Source: Streptomyces sp. HUAS YS2 (GTDB taxonomy: Bacteria; Actinomycetota; Actinomycetes; Streptomycetales; Streptomycetaceae). Taken from it: a DNA stretch of 64,000 nt. The position numbers and the translations under genes were made by a program. The notes under the pieces are model-generated. The model was not told the origin of the DNA. It saw only the letters and a list, made by a program, of their open reading frames with translations, and made no database searches. The DNA lies in contig NZ_CP137573.1 in NCBI RefSeq assembly GCF_033343995.1, forward strand, positions 5,675,001 to 5,739,000, read 5' to 3'. This document shows positions 17,301 to 25,900 of this stretch, one piece after another (within the stretch, counting starts at the first letter, position 1; the number at the start of each line of letters is the position of its first letter).

Positions 17301-17343
17301 TCGTCCGTACCGCAGTGGCCAGTGCGTGCAGGGGCCGGCGGGA

Positions 17344-18207
17344 CTAGTGGAAGGTGTGCTCCTCGGCGGGGAACGCCCCGCCGCTGACGTCCTCCGCGAA
17401 GGCGCGCGCGGCGTCGCCGAGCGTGGCGCGGAGGTCGGCGTACTGCTTGGTGAACCGCGGCACCTTGCCGCCGGTCAGGCCCGCCATGTCGGTCCAGACG
17501 AGGACCTGCGCGTCGGTGCCGGCGCCGGCGCCGATGCCGATGGTCGGGATGTGCAGCGAGCGGGTGACCTCGGCGGCCAGCTCGGCCGGCACCAGCTCCA
17601 GGACGACCGCGAACGCGCCCGCGTCCTGGGCCGCCTTCGCGTCGCTGAGCAGCCGGTGCGCGGCCTCGTCGGAGCGGCCCTGCACCCGGTAGCCCATGGT
17701 GTTCACGGACTGCGGGGTCAGGCCCAGGTGGGACATGACCGGGATGCCGGCCTGGACGAGCAGCTCGGTCTGCGGGAGGGAGCGTTCGCCGCCCTCCAGC
17801 TTGATCGCGCCGACACCCGCGTCCTTGACCAGCCGGGTGGCGTTGCGCAGGGCCTGGACGGGCCCTTCCTGGTACGAGCCGAAGGGGAGGTCGCCGACGA
17901 CGAGGGCGCGCTTGGTGCCCCGTACGACGGCGGCCGACAGGAGCGTCATCTCGTCCATCGTGACGGGCACGGTGGTGTCGTAGCCGAGGTGACAGTTGCC
18001 CATCGAGTCCCCGACGAGGATGACCGGGATGCCGGCCTCGTCGAAGACCGACGCGGTCATCGCGTCGTAGGCGGTGAGCATGGGCCACTTCTCGCCGCGG
18101 GTCTTCGCGGCGGCGATGTCGTGGACGGTGATGCGGCGCGTGCCCTTGCCGCCGTACAGCGCCTTGCTGCTGTCGGGTGCCTGCTTCTGGGCAGCCTGAA
18201 GCGTCAT
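17344..18207 (-). CDS. panB: 3-methyl-2-oxobutanoate hydroxymethyltransferase (pantothenate synthesis)
   Basis: 287 residues. The barrel enzyme makes ketopantoate from ketoisovalerate and methylene-tetrahydrofolate. Metal and substrate motifs are clear: MLTAYDAMTASVFDEAGIPVILVGDSMGN, GGERSLPQTELLVQAGIPVMSHLGLTPQS and IGIGAGAGTDAQVLVWTDMAGL. The start at ATG 18207 is chosen because GGAG stands 9 bases before it (gaaggagccgttcacc); an ATG 7 codons upstream has no ribosome site. panC and panD are not in the window. It diverges from the drug-exporter MFS gene. Confidence 0.95.
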   Translation of the reverse strand: MTLQAAQKQAPDSSKALYGGKGTRRITVHDIAAAKTRGEKWPMLTAYDAMTASVFDEAGIPVILVGDSMGNCHLGYDTTVPVTMDEMTLLSAAVVRGTKRALVVGDLPFGSYQEGPVQALRNATRLVKDAGVGAIKLEGGERSLPQTELLVQAGIPVMSHLGLTPQSVNTMGYRVQGRSDEAAHRLLSDAKAAQDAGAFAVVLELVPAELAAEVTRSLHIPTIGIGAGAGTDAQVLVWTDMAGLTGGKVPRFTKQYADLRATLGDAARAFAEDVSGGAFPAEEHTFH

Positions 18208-18367
18208 GGTGAACGGCTCCTTCGTCATCTCGAGGCGCCCTGACGGCGTCCCCGGACCAGATCCATGGTGGCACTTCGCGCGGCGGCGGGGGAAGTACGC
18301 CGGAGCGGCGGGTCAGTGGCGCTGTTCACACCCAGGAACTCACACCCGGGAAACGTAAAGAATTTAT

Positions 18368-18386
18368 ATACGAGACGGTCTCGTAT
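18368..18386. promoter_or_regulatory. TetR-type operator before the MFS exporter gene
   Basis: ATACGAGACGGTCTCGTAT is a perfect 9-1-9 inverted repeat in an unusually AT-rich patch. It covers the likely -35 region of the exporter promoter. The TetR gene just downstream of the exporter is the likely ligand-responsive repressor. Confidence 0.8.
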
Positions 18387-18397
18387 CGAAAATGGGC

Positions 18398-18403
18398 TAC
18401 GCT
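18398..18403 (+). promoter_or_regulatory. -10 element (TACGCT) of a leaderless MFS promoter
   Basis: TACGCT ends 7 bases before ATG 18411, with no ribosome site between. Confidence 0.5.
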
Positions 18404-18410
18404 GGTCCGC

Positions 18411-20027
18411 ATGTCGCAGCCTTCCCTCGGTCTCCCGCCGTCCCGCGTCCCGGAGGCCGTCCACCGCAGGCGCTGGGCGATCCTCGGCGTCCTCATGCTG
18501 AGCCTGCTCATCGTCGTCCTCGACAACTCGATCCTGAACGTCGCCGTCCGGACGATCGCCGCCCCCGCGCCCACCGGCATCGGCGCCACCCAGGGCGAGC
18601 TGGAGTGGGCCATCAACTCCTACACGCTCGTCTTCGCCGGGCTGCTGTTCACCGCGGGGCTCCTCGGCGACCGGCTCGGCCGCAAGAAGGTGCTGCTCGC
18701 CGGTATCACCGTCTTCGGCATCGGCTCGGCGCTCGCCGCCCTGTCCGGCACACCCGGCGAGCTCATCGGCTACCGGGCCGTGATGGGCCTCGGCGGGGCG
18801 TTCGTGATGCCCGCGACGATGGCGGTCCTGATGAACGTCTTCGAGCGCGACGAGCAGCCCCGCGCCATCGGCATCTGGGCCGGCGGCGTCGGCCTGGCCA
18901 TCGCCATCGGCCCGATCACCGGCGGTATCCTCCTGGAGCACTTCTGGTGGGGGTCGATCTTCCTCGTCAACGTGCCCGTGGTGCTGGTCGCGCTCGCGCT
19001 GATGGCCTGGCTGGTACCGGATTCCAAGGACCCGCGGCCGGGCCGGATCGACCTGCCGGGCGTGCTCCTGTCGGTGCTCGGCCTGGTCCTGCTGGTGTAC
19101 GGGATCATCCGCAGTGGCGAGCTCGGCAGCGTCACGGACGTCACCGTCCTCGTGCCGGTCCTCGGCGGCCTCGCGGTGCTCGCGCTGTTCGTGCGGCACG
19201 AGAAGCGCAGCGACCACCCGGCCGTCGACATGTCGTACTTCGGCAAGCCGGCCTTCTCGGCCGCGGTCGCCGCGATCGCCCTGGTCTTCTTCTCCCTGAT
19301 GGGCGTCACGTTCTTCTCGGCGTTCTACCTGCAGAGCGTGCGGGGGTACAGCGCCCTGCAGGCCGGGCTGCTGATCCTGCCGCTGGCCGTCGCGCAGACG
19401 GTCTTCGCGCCCCGGGCCCGGCTGGTCGTCGAGCGCTTCGGCACGAAGGCCGTGTGCACGGCCGGCATGCTCGCGGTCGCCGTCGGGCTCGGGGCCTTCG
19501 CGCTCTTCGACGCGTCGACGCCGGTCTGGCTGATGGAGGTCGTCTTCTTCGTCCAGGGCGCCGGGATGGCGCACATCATGACGCCGGTCACCGTGGCCGT
19601 GATGCAGGCGCTGCCCCGCGAGAAGGCCGGCTCCGGCTCGGCGATCAACAACACCTTCCGCCAGGTCGGCGGCGCGCTCGGCGTCGCCGTCCTCGGCTCG
19701 GTGCTCTCCAGCACCTACCGCGGCGAGATCGAGGGACACCTCGGCGCGCTCCCGGCGGGGCTGCGGGAGACCGCGGGGGAGTCCATCGAGGCCACCCTCG
19801 GCGCCGCCTCGACGCTCGGCCCGGCGGGGAAGGCGCTGCTGGCCCCCGCGTACGACGCCTTCCTCGACGCCATGCACGTCACCGCCCTCGCCTCGGCGGG
19901 CGTCGCCCTGGTCGGCGCCCTGGTGGTGGCCCGCTACCTGCCCGGCCGCGGGCCGGCGGGCGCCGCCGCCCCCGGAGCCTCCGCGGTGCCGGAGCGGCCG
20001 GCGGAGGCGGGAGAATCGGTGCGGTAG
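18411..20027 (+). CDS. DHA2-family (EmrB/QacA) drug:H+ antiporter
   Basis: 538 residues with 14 predicted helices. Motif D1 appears as LSLLIVVLDNSILNVAV, motif A as GLLGDRLGRKKVL, and motif C as WAGGVGLAIAIGPITGG. These proteins expel cationic or hydrophobic drugs using the proton gradient. A perfect TetR-type palindrome covers the promoter, and a TetR gene starts 35 bases after the stop, so the pair forms a self-contained efflux unit. The C-terminal 35 residues are Ala/Pro-rich and cytoplasmic. Confidence 0.93.
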   Translation: MSQPSLGLPPSRVPEAVHRRRWAILGVLMLSLLIVVLDNSILNVAVRTIAAPAPTGIGATQGELEWAINSYTLVFAGLLFTAGLLGDRLGRKKVLLAGITVFGIGSALAALSGTPGELIGYRAVMGLGGAFVMPATMAVLMNVFERDEQPRAIGIWAGGVGLAIAIGPITGGILLEHFWWGSIFLVNVPVVLVALALMAWLVPDSKDPRPGRIDLPGVLLSVLGLVLLVYGIIRSGELGSVTDVTVLVPVLGGLAVLALFVRHEKRSDHPAVDMSYFGKPAFSAAVAAIALVFFSLMGVTFFSAFYLQSVRGYSALQAGLLILPLAVAQTVFAPRARLVVERFGTKAVCTAGMLAVAVGLGAFALFDASTPVWLMEVVFFVQGAGMAHIMTPVTVAVMQALPREKAGSGSAINNTFRQVGGALGVAVLGSVLSSTYRGEIEGHLGALPAGLRETAGESIEATLGAASTLGPAGKALLAPAYDAFLDAMHVTALASAGVALVGALVVARYLPGRGPAGAAAPGASAVPERPAEAGESVR

Positions 20028-20062
20028 GAAAAGATCACCGCGGACGAGAGGTGAAGCGGAAC

Positions 20063-20674
20063 GTGACCCTGGAAGAAGAGCCGCCCGCCGGCCCCGCCCG
20101 GCGCGGCCGCCCCCGCAGCGAGGCGGCCGAGCAGGCGATCATCGGGGCCGTGATCGCCCTCCTGGAGGAGGGCGTACCGCTCGTCGGGCTGTCCATCGAG
20201 CGGATCGCCCGCACCGCCGGCGTCGGCAAGGCCACGATCTACCGTCGCTGGCAGGGCAAGGAGGAGCTCTTCGTCGACGTCGTCCGGTCGATCGAGCCGC
20301 CGGACCCGGTCCTGCCCGGCACCTCCGTCCGCGACGACCTGATCGTGATGCTCTCGACGATGCGCGAGCGCGGCCTGGCCAAGCGCTCCGCGCTGCTGCG
20401 GAACGTGTTCTCCCAGATGCAGCTCTATCCGAAGCTCTGGGAGCAGTACCACCGCATCGCCATCGAGCCGCGCCGCCGGCTCGGCATCGACGCGCTGCGC
20501 CGCGGCGTCGAGACCGGCGAGATCCGCGCCGACCTCGACCTGGAGCTGGTCAACGACCTCTTCGTCGGTCCGCTGCTGCTCCGTACGGTCCTCCAGCCCG
20601 CCGCCGACCTCTCCCCGGACTTCCCCGCGTCGGTCGTCGACGCGATCCTGGACGGGGTGCGCCCCCGGGACTGA
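20063..20674 (+). CDS. TetR-family repressor, probable regulator of the upstream exporter
   Basis: 203 residues. The DNA-binding helix-turn-helix is at about 25-65 (LSIERIARTAGVGKATIYRRWQGKEELFVDVV). The ligand domain belongs to the TetR_C_11/AcrR-like group (LLRNVFSQMQLYPKLWEQYH, NDLFVGPLLLRTVLQP). The start is GTG 20063: GAGGTGA at 20048-20054, a full match to the anti-Shine-Dalgarno sequence, stands 8 bases before it. It lies just behind the DHA2 exporter gene and is probably co-transcribed, giving negative feedback through the palindrome at 18368-18386. Confidence 0.9.
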   Translation: MTLEEEPPAGPARRGRPRSEAAEQAIIGAVIALLEEGVPLVGLSIERIARTAGVGKATIYRRWQGKEELFVDVVRSIEPPDPVLPGTSVRDDLIVMLSTMRERGLAKRSALLRNVFSQMQLYPKLWEQYHRIAIEPRRRLGIDALRRGVETGEIRADLDLELVNDLFVGPLLLRTVLQPAADLSPDFPASVVDAILDGVRPRD

Positions 20675-20845
20675 CCCACACGAATGTGCGCGTTCTGTCA
20701 CAGCCGTTCCACCCGTGCCACCTGCAGGAACCCGCCACGCCGATCCGTCGTCCTCGTGGCAGTACGGCCGACCCGTCATCGCCTACTGTCGACGTCGGGT
20801 CGCGGAGCGGCACAGCAGCACGGGCAAGGCAGTGAGGACGGCGTG

Positions 20846-21868
20846 ATGGCGCGAGTGGACATGACGGAGACGGAGAACGGCGACGTGCGGAACGACCGTC
20901 CCCGCTCGCGGTTCCGGTCCCTCGCCCAACGGCTCCGGCACGACCCGGGGATCTGGCGGCGCGGCGTCCTGCTCGCGGTGTGCGCCGTGCTCCTGACGCT
21001 GCTCATGGTGTTCCACGCCGAAATCCCCAACCGCGTCGGCAACCTCGGCAGCCTCACCGAGACCTTCCTGCCCTGGCTCGGCCTGTTCGTCCCGGTCCTC
21101 CTGGTCCTCGCGCTGGTACGGCGCTCGGCGACCGCGCTGATCGCTCTGCTTCTCCCCGCGCTCGTCTGGCTCAACCTGTTCGGCGGGCTACTCACCGACA
21201 AGTCGGGGACGGGCGGCGACCTGACCGTCGCCACCCACAACGTCAACGCCGAGAACCCCGACCCCGCGGGCACCGCGCGGCTGCTCGCCGCGTCCGGCGC
21301 CGACGTGGTGGCCCTGGAGGAACTCGCCCCGCACATGGTCAAGGTCTACGAGGACGCCCTGGCCGGGGCGTACAAGTACCACGACGTCCAGGGCACGGTC
21401 GGGCTGTGGAGCAAGCACCCGATGCGCGACACCCGCCCCGTCGACATCCGGATGGGCTGGACCCGCGCCATGCGCTCCACGGTCACCACCCCGCAGGGCG
21501 AGGTCGCCGTGTACGTCGCCCACCTGCCGTCCGTACGGGTCCGGATGGACGCCGGCTTCACCGCCAACCAGCGCGACGACAGCGCCGACCACCTCGGCGA
21601 GGCCATCGCCGACGAGCCGCTGGAGCGGGTGGTCCTGCTCGGCGACCTCAACGGCACCATGAACGACCGCTCGCTCAAGGCCGTCACCTCCCAGATGCGG
21701 TCCACCCAGGGCGCGGCCGGCGACGGCTTCGGGTTCAGCTGGCCCGCGTCGTTCCCGATGGCCCGGATCGACCAGATCATGGTCAAGGGCGTCGAACCGG
21801 TGACCTCCTGGTCGCTGCCCCGCACGGGCAGCGACCACCTTCCGGTCGCCGCCCGCGTGCAGCTCTGA
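20846..21868 (+). CDS. Membrane-anchored endonuclease/exonuclease/phosphatase-family protein
   Basis: 340 residues. The N-terminal 35 residues are cytoplasmic and basic, followed by three hydrophobic helices (about 40-125). The catalytic EEP domain then starts at THNVNAENPDP. Active-site motifs are VVALEEL (metal-binding Glu), LLGDLNGTMND (Asp and Asn) and the final TGSDHLPVAARV (Asp-His). It probably hydrolyses a phosphoester outside the membrane; DNA, nucleotide and lipid substrates all occur in the family. ATG 20846 follows GAGG at a good distance, and an in-frame GTG lies directly before it. A TACTGT -10-like box is at 20784-20789. Confidence 0.87.
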   Translation: MARVDMTETENGDVRNDRPRSRFRSLAQRLRHDPGIWRRGVLLAVCAVLLTLLMVFHAEIPNRVGNLGSLTETFLPWLGLFVPVLLVLALVRRSATALIALLLPALVWLNLFGGLLTDKSGTGGDLTVATHNVNAENPDPAGTARLLAASGADVVALEELAPHMVKVYEDALAGAYKYHDVQGTVGLWSKHPMRDTRPVDIRMGWTRAMRSTVTTPQGEVAVYVAHLPSVRVRMDAGFTANQRDDSADHLGEAIADEPLERVVLLGDLNGTMNDRSLKAVTSQMRSTQGAAGDGFGFSWPASFPMARIDQIMVKGVEPVTSWSLPRTGSDHLPVAARVQL

Positions 21869-21889
21869 GCCCTCGTTCCCGGTGAACCG

Positions 21890-23644
21890 TCAGGCGTGTT
21901 CCCGCCACCGGTTGGTGATGGGGAGCCGGCGGTCCTTGCCGAAGCCCTTCGCGGAGATCTTCGTGCCCGGCGGGTACTGCCGGCGCTTGTACTCGGCGGT
22001 GTCGACCAGCCGCAGCGTCCGCGCGACCAGCTCCGGGTCGAAGCCCGCCGCGACGATCGCCTCCCGGCCCTGGTCACGGTCGACGTACAGCTCCAGGAGC
22101 CGGTCCAGGACGTCGTAGTCCGGCAGCGAGTCGGTGTCCACCTGGTCCGGGCGCAGTTCGGCGCTCGGTGGCTTCGCGATGGAGTTCTCCGGGATCGGCG
22201 GGACCTGCCCGCGCTCCTCCGCGGCCCGGTTGCGCCAGCGGGCGAGCCGGAACACCGTCGTCTTGTAGACGTCCTTGATCGGGCCGTACGCGCCGACGGA
22301 GTCGCCGTACAGCGTCGAATAGCCCACCGCCAGCTCGGACTTGTTGCCGGGCGCCAGCACGATCTGGCCCTCCTGGTTGGAGATCGCCATCAGCATCGTG
22401 CCGCGCAGCCGGGACTGCAGGTTCTCCTCCGCGAGCCCGGTCAGGCCCAGCGCGTCCATGTACGCGTCGAACATCGGGGCGATCGGCACGATGCGGAAGT
22501 TGAGCCCGGTCCGCCTGGCCAGTTCGGCCGCGTCGCCCTTGGAGTGGTCCGAGGAGTACTTCGAGGGCATGGAGACGCCGTACACGTTCTGCGGGCCGAG
22601 CGCGTCGCAGGCGATCGCGGCGACCAGCGCCGAGTCGATGCCGCCGGACAGGCCGATCAGCACGGACGAGAAGCCGTTCTTCGCGGCGTACGCGCGCAGG
22701 CCCACGACCAGCGCCGAGTACACCTCCTCGTCGTCGTCGAGCCGGTCCGCGTAACCGCCGGTCAGCTGCGGCTCGTACGAGGGCACCGGCTCCTCGGAGA
22801 GCACCACCCGCTCGATCCGCAGCCCGTCGTCGACGACCCCGGTGGGGGCGTCGGCCCGCGCCGCGGGCAGGTCGAGGTCGAGCAGCACGCTGCCCTCGGA
22901 GAACTGCGGGGCGCGCGCGATCACTTCGCCGTCCCGGTCGACGACGATCGAGTCGCCGTCGAAGACCAGCTCGTCCTGGCCGCCCATCATCGCCACGTAC
23001 GCGAGGGTGCAGCCCGCCTCCTGGGCGCGCTTGCGGACGAGTTCGAGCCGGGTGTCGTCCTTGTTCCGCTCGTACGGGGAGGCGTTGACGGAGATCAGCA
23101 GCCCGGCGCCGGCGCTGCGGGTGGCCGGCACCCGGCCGCCGTCCTGCCACAGGTCCTCGCAGATGGCGAGCGCCACGTCGACGCCCCGGACCCGCACGAC
23201 CGGCAGCGTGTCGCCCGGCACGAAGTAGCGGTACTCGTCGAAGACGCCGTAGTTGGGCAGGTGGTGCTTGGCGAAGCGGAGCACCACCTCGCCGCGGTGC
23301 AGCACGGCCCCGGCGTTCTCGGGGGAGCCGGCGGGCCGGCCGAGCCGGGGCAGAGCCTTCTCGGAGCGGTCGAGATAGCCGACGACCACCGGGATCTCCC
23401 CGAAGCCCTCGTCCGCGAGCCGGGCCGCGAGGGCGCGCAGCGCGTCCCGGGAGGCCGCCACGAAGGACGAGCGCAGGGCCAGGTCCTCGACGGGATAGCC
23501 GGTCAGCACCATCTCGGGGAACGCGACCAGATGCGCGCCCTGCTCGGCGGAGTGCCGGGTCCAGTGGACGATCGCCTCGGCGTTCCCGGCGAGATCGCCG
23601 ACGGTCGAGTCGATCTGATTCAGTGCGAGGCGTAGTTGAGGCAC
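21890..23644 (-). CDS. nadE: Glutamine-dependent NAD+ synthetase
   Basis: 584 residues. The N-terminal glutaminase belongs to the nitrilase superfamily: Glu in FPEMVLTGYP, Lys in FAKHHLPNYGVFDE, and Cys in LAICEDLW. The C-terminal synthetase domain has the P-loop-like SGGIDSALVAAI, MPSKYSSDHSKGDA and APGNKSELAVGYSTLYGD. Ammonia is channelled between the two sites to amidate deamido-NAD. The start is GTG 23644 (MPQLRLALNQ); a TTG 7 codons upstream is in frame but lies upstream of the TACACT box. The gene converges on the EEP-family gene with a 21-base gap. Confidence 0.95.
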   Translation of the reverse strand: MPQLRLALNQIDSTVGDLAGNAEAIVHWTRHSAEQGAHLVAFPEMVLTGYPVEDLALRSSFVAASRDALRALAARLADEGFGEIPVVVGYLDRSEKALPRLGRPAGSPENAGAVLHRGEVVLRFAKHHLPNYGVFDEYRYFVPGDTLPVVRVRGVDVALAICEDLWQDGGRVPATRSAGAGLLISVNASPYERNKDDTRLELVRKRAQEAGCTLAYVAMMGGQDELVFDGDSIVVDRDGEVIARAPQFSEGSVLLDLDLPAARADAPTGVVDDGLRIERVVLSEEPVPSYEPQLTGGYADRLDDDEEVYSALVVGLRAYAAKNGFSSVLIGLSGGIDSALVAAIACDALGPQNVYGVSMPSKYSSDHSKGDAAELARRTGLNFRIVPIAPMFDAYMDALGLTGLAEENLQSRLRGTMLMAISNQEGQIVLAPGNKSELAVGYSTLYGDSVGAYGPIKDVYKTTVFRLARWRNRAAEERGQVPPIPENSIAKPPSAELRPDQVDTDSLPDYDVLDRLLELYVDRDQGREAIVAAGFDPELVARTLRLVDTAEYKRRQYPPGTKISAKGFGKDRRLPITNRWREHA

Positions 23645-23651
23645 GCCGCCC

Positions 23652-23657
23652 AGTGTA
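23652..23657 (-). promoter_or_regulatory. -10 element (TACACT) of a leaderless nadE promoter
   Basis: On the minus strand TACACT ends 7 bases before GTG 23644. This supports GTG over the upstream TTG as the start. Confidence 0.55.
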
Positions 23658-23809
23658 ATCGTCAAATCGACGCGATGTCCTGGGATCGCGGCCGCCGACC
23701 GGTCGTCCTGCCTGCCGGCCTACCCCTGAGGGGTATCCGTCGACATCGCCCGGAACACCGGGGGAGCGAACGCGCTTCTTAACTCCCGGTACCTAGCATG
23801 GGGCGCATC

Positions 23810-24532
23810 ATGTCTCGTACGCCCCGAATCGGCGCCCCGCGGGCCGCCGTCACCCTGCTCTTACTCGGTGCGCTCGCCTACAGCGCCTGGCTGACGGAGG
23901 TCTTCGTCCGGACCGGGCTCGACCCCGTCCGGACGTACGTCTCCGAACTCGCCGCCACCGACCAGCCGTACGGGACCTTGTTCCGGACCACCGACCTGGT
24001 CGCCGGTCTGCTGCTGCTCGCGGGCTCCTGCTGGGCGCTGCTGCGGACGGAGCGCCGGCTCTGGGCGGTCGTCGGGTGGGCCGGGCTCGCGCTGTTCGGC
24101 GCGTCGACCGTGGCGGACTCGCGGCTGCCGCTGAGCTGCACACCCACCGCCGACGCGGCGTGCGCGGCCCGCGAGGCCGCCGGTCTCGTCCCCCTCACCC
24201 ATACGGCGCACGCCACCAGTTCGGCGCTCGCCATGGTGGGCGCGCTGGTCGGGATGGTCGCCCTGACCGTCGCGGCCCGCCGCTACCGCGACCGGCCGCC
24301 GCTCGCCCGTACCGGAGCGGTGCTGGTCGTCGTCGGGCTCGCCGCCACCGGCTGGACCCTGGGCGCGATCGCCGCGTTCGAGGCCGGGAACGGCACGTGG
24401 GGGCTGGGGGCGGCGCAGCGGGTCCAACTCCTGTGCGTGGTGGCCTGGATCGTCGTCCTCGCGGTGGCCGAGCGCCGGGCGGCCGCCCCGGCCGCCCCGG
24501 CCGAGCGGCCCCGGGCAGGGGCGGCGCGGTGA
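23810..24532 (+). CDS. DUF998-type integral membrane protein
   Basis: 240 residues with six hydrophobic helices. The first loop carries RTYVSELAATDQPYGTLFR, the conserved mark of the DUF998 family (YVSELG followed by an aromatic segment). An extracellular loop has two cysteines (LSCTPTADAACAA) that could form a disulfide. Function unknown. ATG 23810 is preferred because a TAGCAT -10-like hexamer overlaps the alternative ATG 23798. Its stop overlaps the next start (GTGA), so the following hydrolase is translationally coupled. Confidence 0.82.
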   Translation: MSRTPRIGAPRAAVTLLLLGALAYSAWLTEVFVRTGLDPVRTYVSELAATDQPYGTLFRTTDLVAGLLLLAGSCWALLRTERRLWAVVGWAGLALFGASTVADSRLPLSCTPTADAACAAREAAGLVPLTHTAHATSSALAMVGALVGMVALTVAARRYRDRPPLARTGAVLVVVGLAATGWTLGAIAAFEAGNGTWGLGAAQRVQLLCVVAWIVVLAVAERRAAAPAAPAERPRAGAAR

Positions 24533-25374
24533 GCGCGGAGCGTTTCGTACGGGTCGGGGGAGTGGCGCACCACGTCGTCGTCGACGGGACCGGGCCGGTC
24601 TGCGTGCTGAGCGCGGGACTGGCGATGAGCTGGTTCGACTGGGACCCCGTCGTCCCGCTGCTGGCCCCGTACCGGACCGTCGTCCGTTTCGACCGCCCCG
24701 GCCACGGCCTGTCCGCCCCCGCGCCCGCCGCCCCGAGCGCCGCCGCCGAGGCCCACCGGATCGCCGGCCTGCTGGACGCCCTCGGGCTGCCGGGCCCGGC
24801 CACCGTCGTCGGCCACTCCCTCGCCGGGTTCCACGCCGAGGCGTTCGCGCGGATGCACCCCGGCCGCACCGCCGGGCTCGTCCTCGTCGACTCCTCCGTC
24901 GAGGAGCACGCCCGCGTCCCGGCCGCCCCCGCCCTGCGCACCGCCGCGGTCAGCGGCCTCGGCGCCGTGCTGACGGCCCTCGGCGTGCCCGCCGCGGTCG
25001 GCCCGCTCGCCCGGCGGGCCGCGGTACGGCTCTCCCGGCACTCGGGCGGCGACCCGGCCCCGGCCGCCCTGGTCCGCCGCTGCTACGCGACCTCACGGGT
25101 CATGAACGGCGCGCTCCTGGAGAACGCCCACTACCGGGCCGTCGCCGCCGAGCTCCTCGCGCTGCGCGCGCGGTCGCCGCTGCCGGCCGGCCTCCCGGTC
25201 ACCGTCCTCGCCGCGCCCGACGGCTCGCCCCGCTGGGCGGAGCGCCAGCGCGGACTGGCCCGGCGGCTCGGCGCCCGCTTCGAGGCGGTCGAGCCGTCGG
25301 GCCATCTGATGATGCTGGACCGGCCGGACGCGGTGGCCCGGGCGGTTCTGGACCTGGATCAGTGCGACGTGTAG
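24529..25374 (+). CDS. Alpha/beta-fold hydrolase
   Basis: 281 residues. Nucleophile elbow GHSLAGF with Ser, oxyanion region near VCVLSAGLAMSWFDWD, the Asp probably in VLAAPDGSPRW, and the His in EPSGHLMMLDRP. FDRPGHGLS is a typical strand-turn of the fold. No signal peptide. The substrate is not predictable. The GTG start overlaps the stop of the DUF998 gene, and the 3' end overlaps the convergent CBS gene by 16 bases. Confidence 0.88.
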   Translation: MSAERFVRVGGVAHHVVVDGTGPVCVLSAGLAMSWFDWDPVVPLLAPYRTVVRFDRPGHGLSAPAPAAPSAAAEAHRIAGLLDALGLPGPATVVGHSLAGFHAEAFARMHPGRTAGLVLVDSSVEEHARVPAAPALRTAAVSGLGAVLTALGVPAAVGPLARRAAVRLSRHSGGDPAPAALVRRCYATSRVMNGALLENAHYRAVAAELLALRARSPLPAGLPVTVLAAPDGSPRWAERQRGLARRLGARFEAVEPSGHLMMLDRPDAVARAVLDLDQCDV

Positions 25375-25778
25375 ACGCGCGCGCAGAACTCCTTGATCTG
25401 GTCGTCGTCCAGGTGCTGCGCCAGGTCGGCCTCGCTGATCATGCCGATCAGGCGCTTGTTCTCGATCACGGGCAGCCGCTTGATCTGGTGGCCCGTCATC
25501 TCGTTCAGTACCTCGCTGACGTCGGAGCCCGCCTCGATCCAGCGCGGGGTGCCCTCGGCCATCTGGCCGCAGGTGATCTTCGCCGGGTCGTGGCCCATGG
25601 CGACACACTTCACGACGATGTCGCGGTCCGTGATGATGCCGCAGAGCCGCTCCTCCTCGTCCGCGATCGGCAGCGCGCCCACGTCGAGGTCGCGCATCAT
25701 CTGGGCGGCCCGGTCGAGCGTCTCGTGCCGGGCGATCCACTGGGCGCCGGTGTGCATGATGTCCTTGGCCGTGGTCAT
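25359..25778 (-). CDS. Two-CBS-domain protein
   Basis: 139 residues made only of a CBS pair: first domain about 7-62 (GALPIADEEERLCGIITDRDIV), second about 75-130 (KRLPVIENKRLIGMISEADLA). Such free-standing pairs bind adenosyl nucleotides such as AMP, ATP or NADH and act as energy or redox sensors or as regulators of a partner protein. In actinobacteria close relatives rise in hypoxia or stress. GGAGGT stands 9 bases before ATG 25778. Its 3' end overlaps the convergent hydrolase gene. Confidence 0.9.
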   Translation of the reverse strand: MTTAKDIMHTGAQWIARHETLDRAAQMMRDLDVGALPIADEEERLCGIITDRDIVVKCVAMGHDPAKITCGQMAEGTPRWIEAGSDVSEVLNEMTGHQIKRLPVIENKRLIGMISEADLAQHLDDDQIKEFCARVYTSH

Positions 25779-25900
25779 GGGGTGCGTACCTCCGTAGAAA
25801 CGTCGTGCGTACGTCCCCGAGCACCCCTCATTGTCCGTGGACGGCGCGGCCCCCGCGACTGCAGCGGGTCGCGGGGGCCGGCCGGCCGTACGGCACGGGC

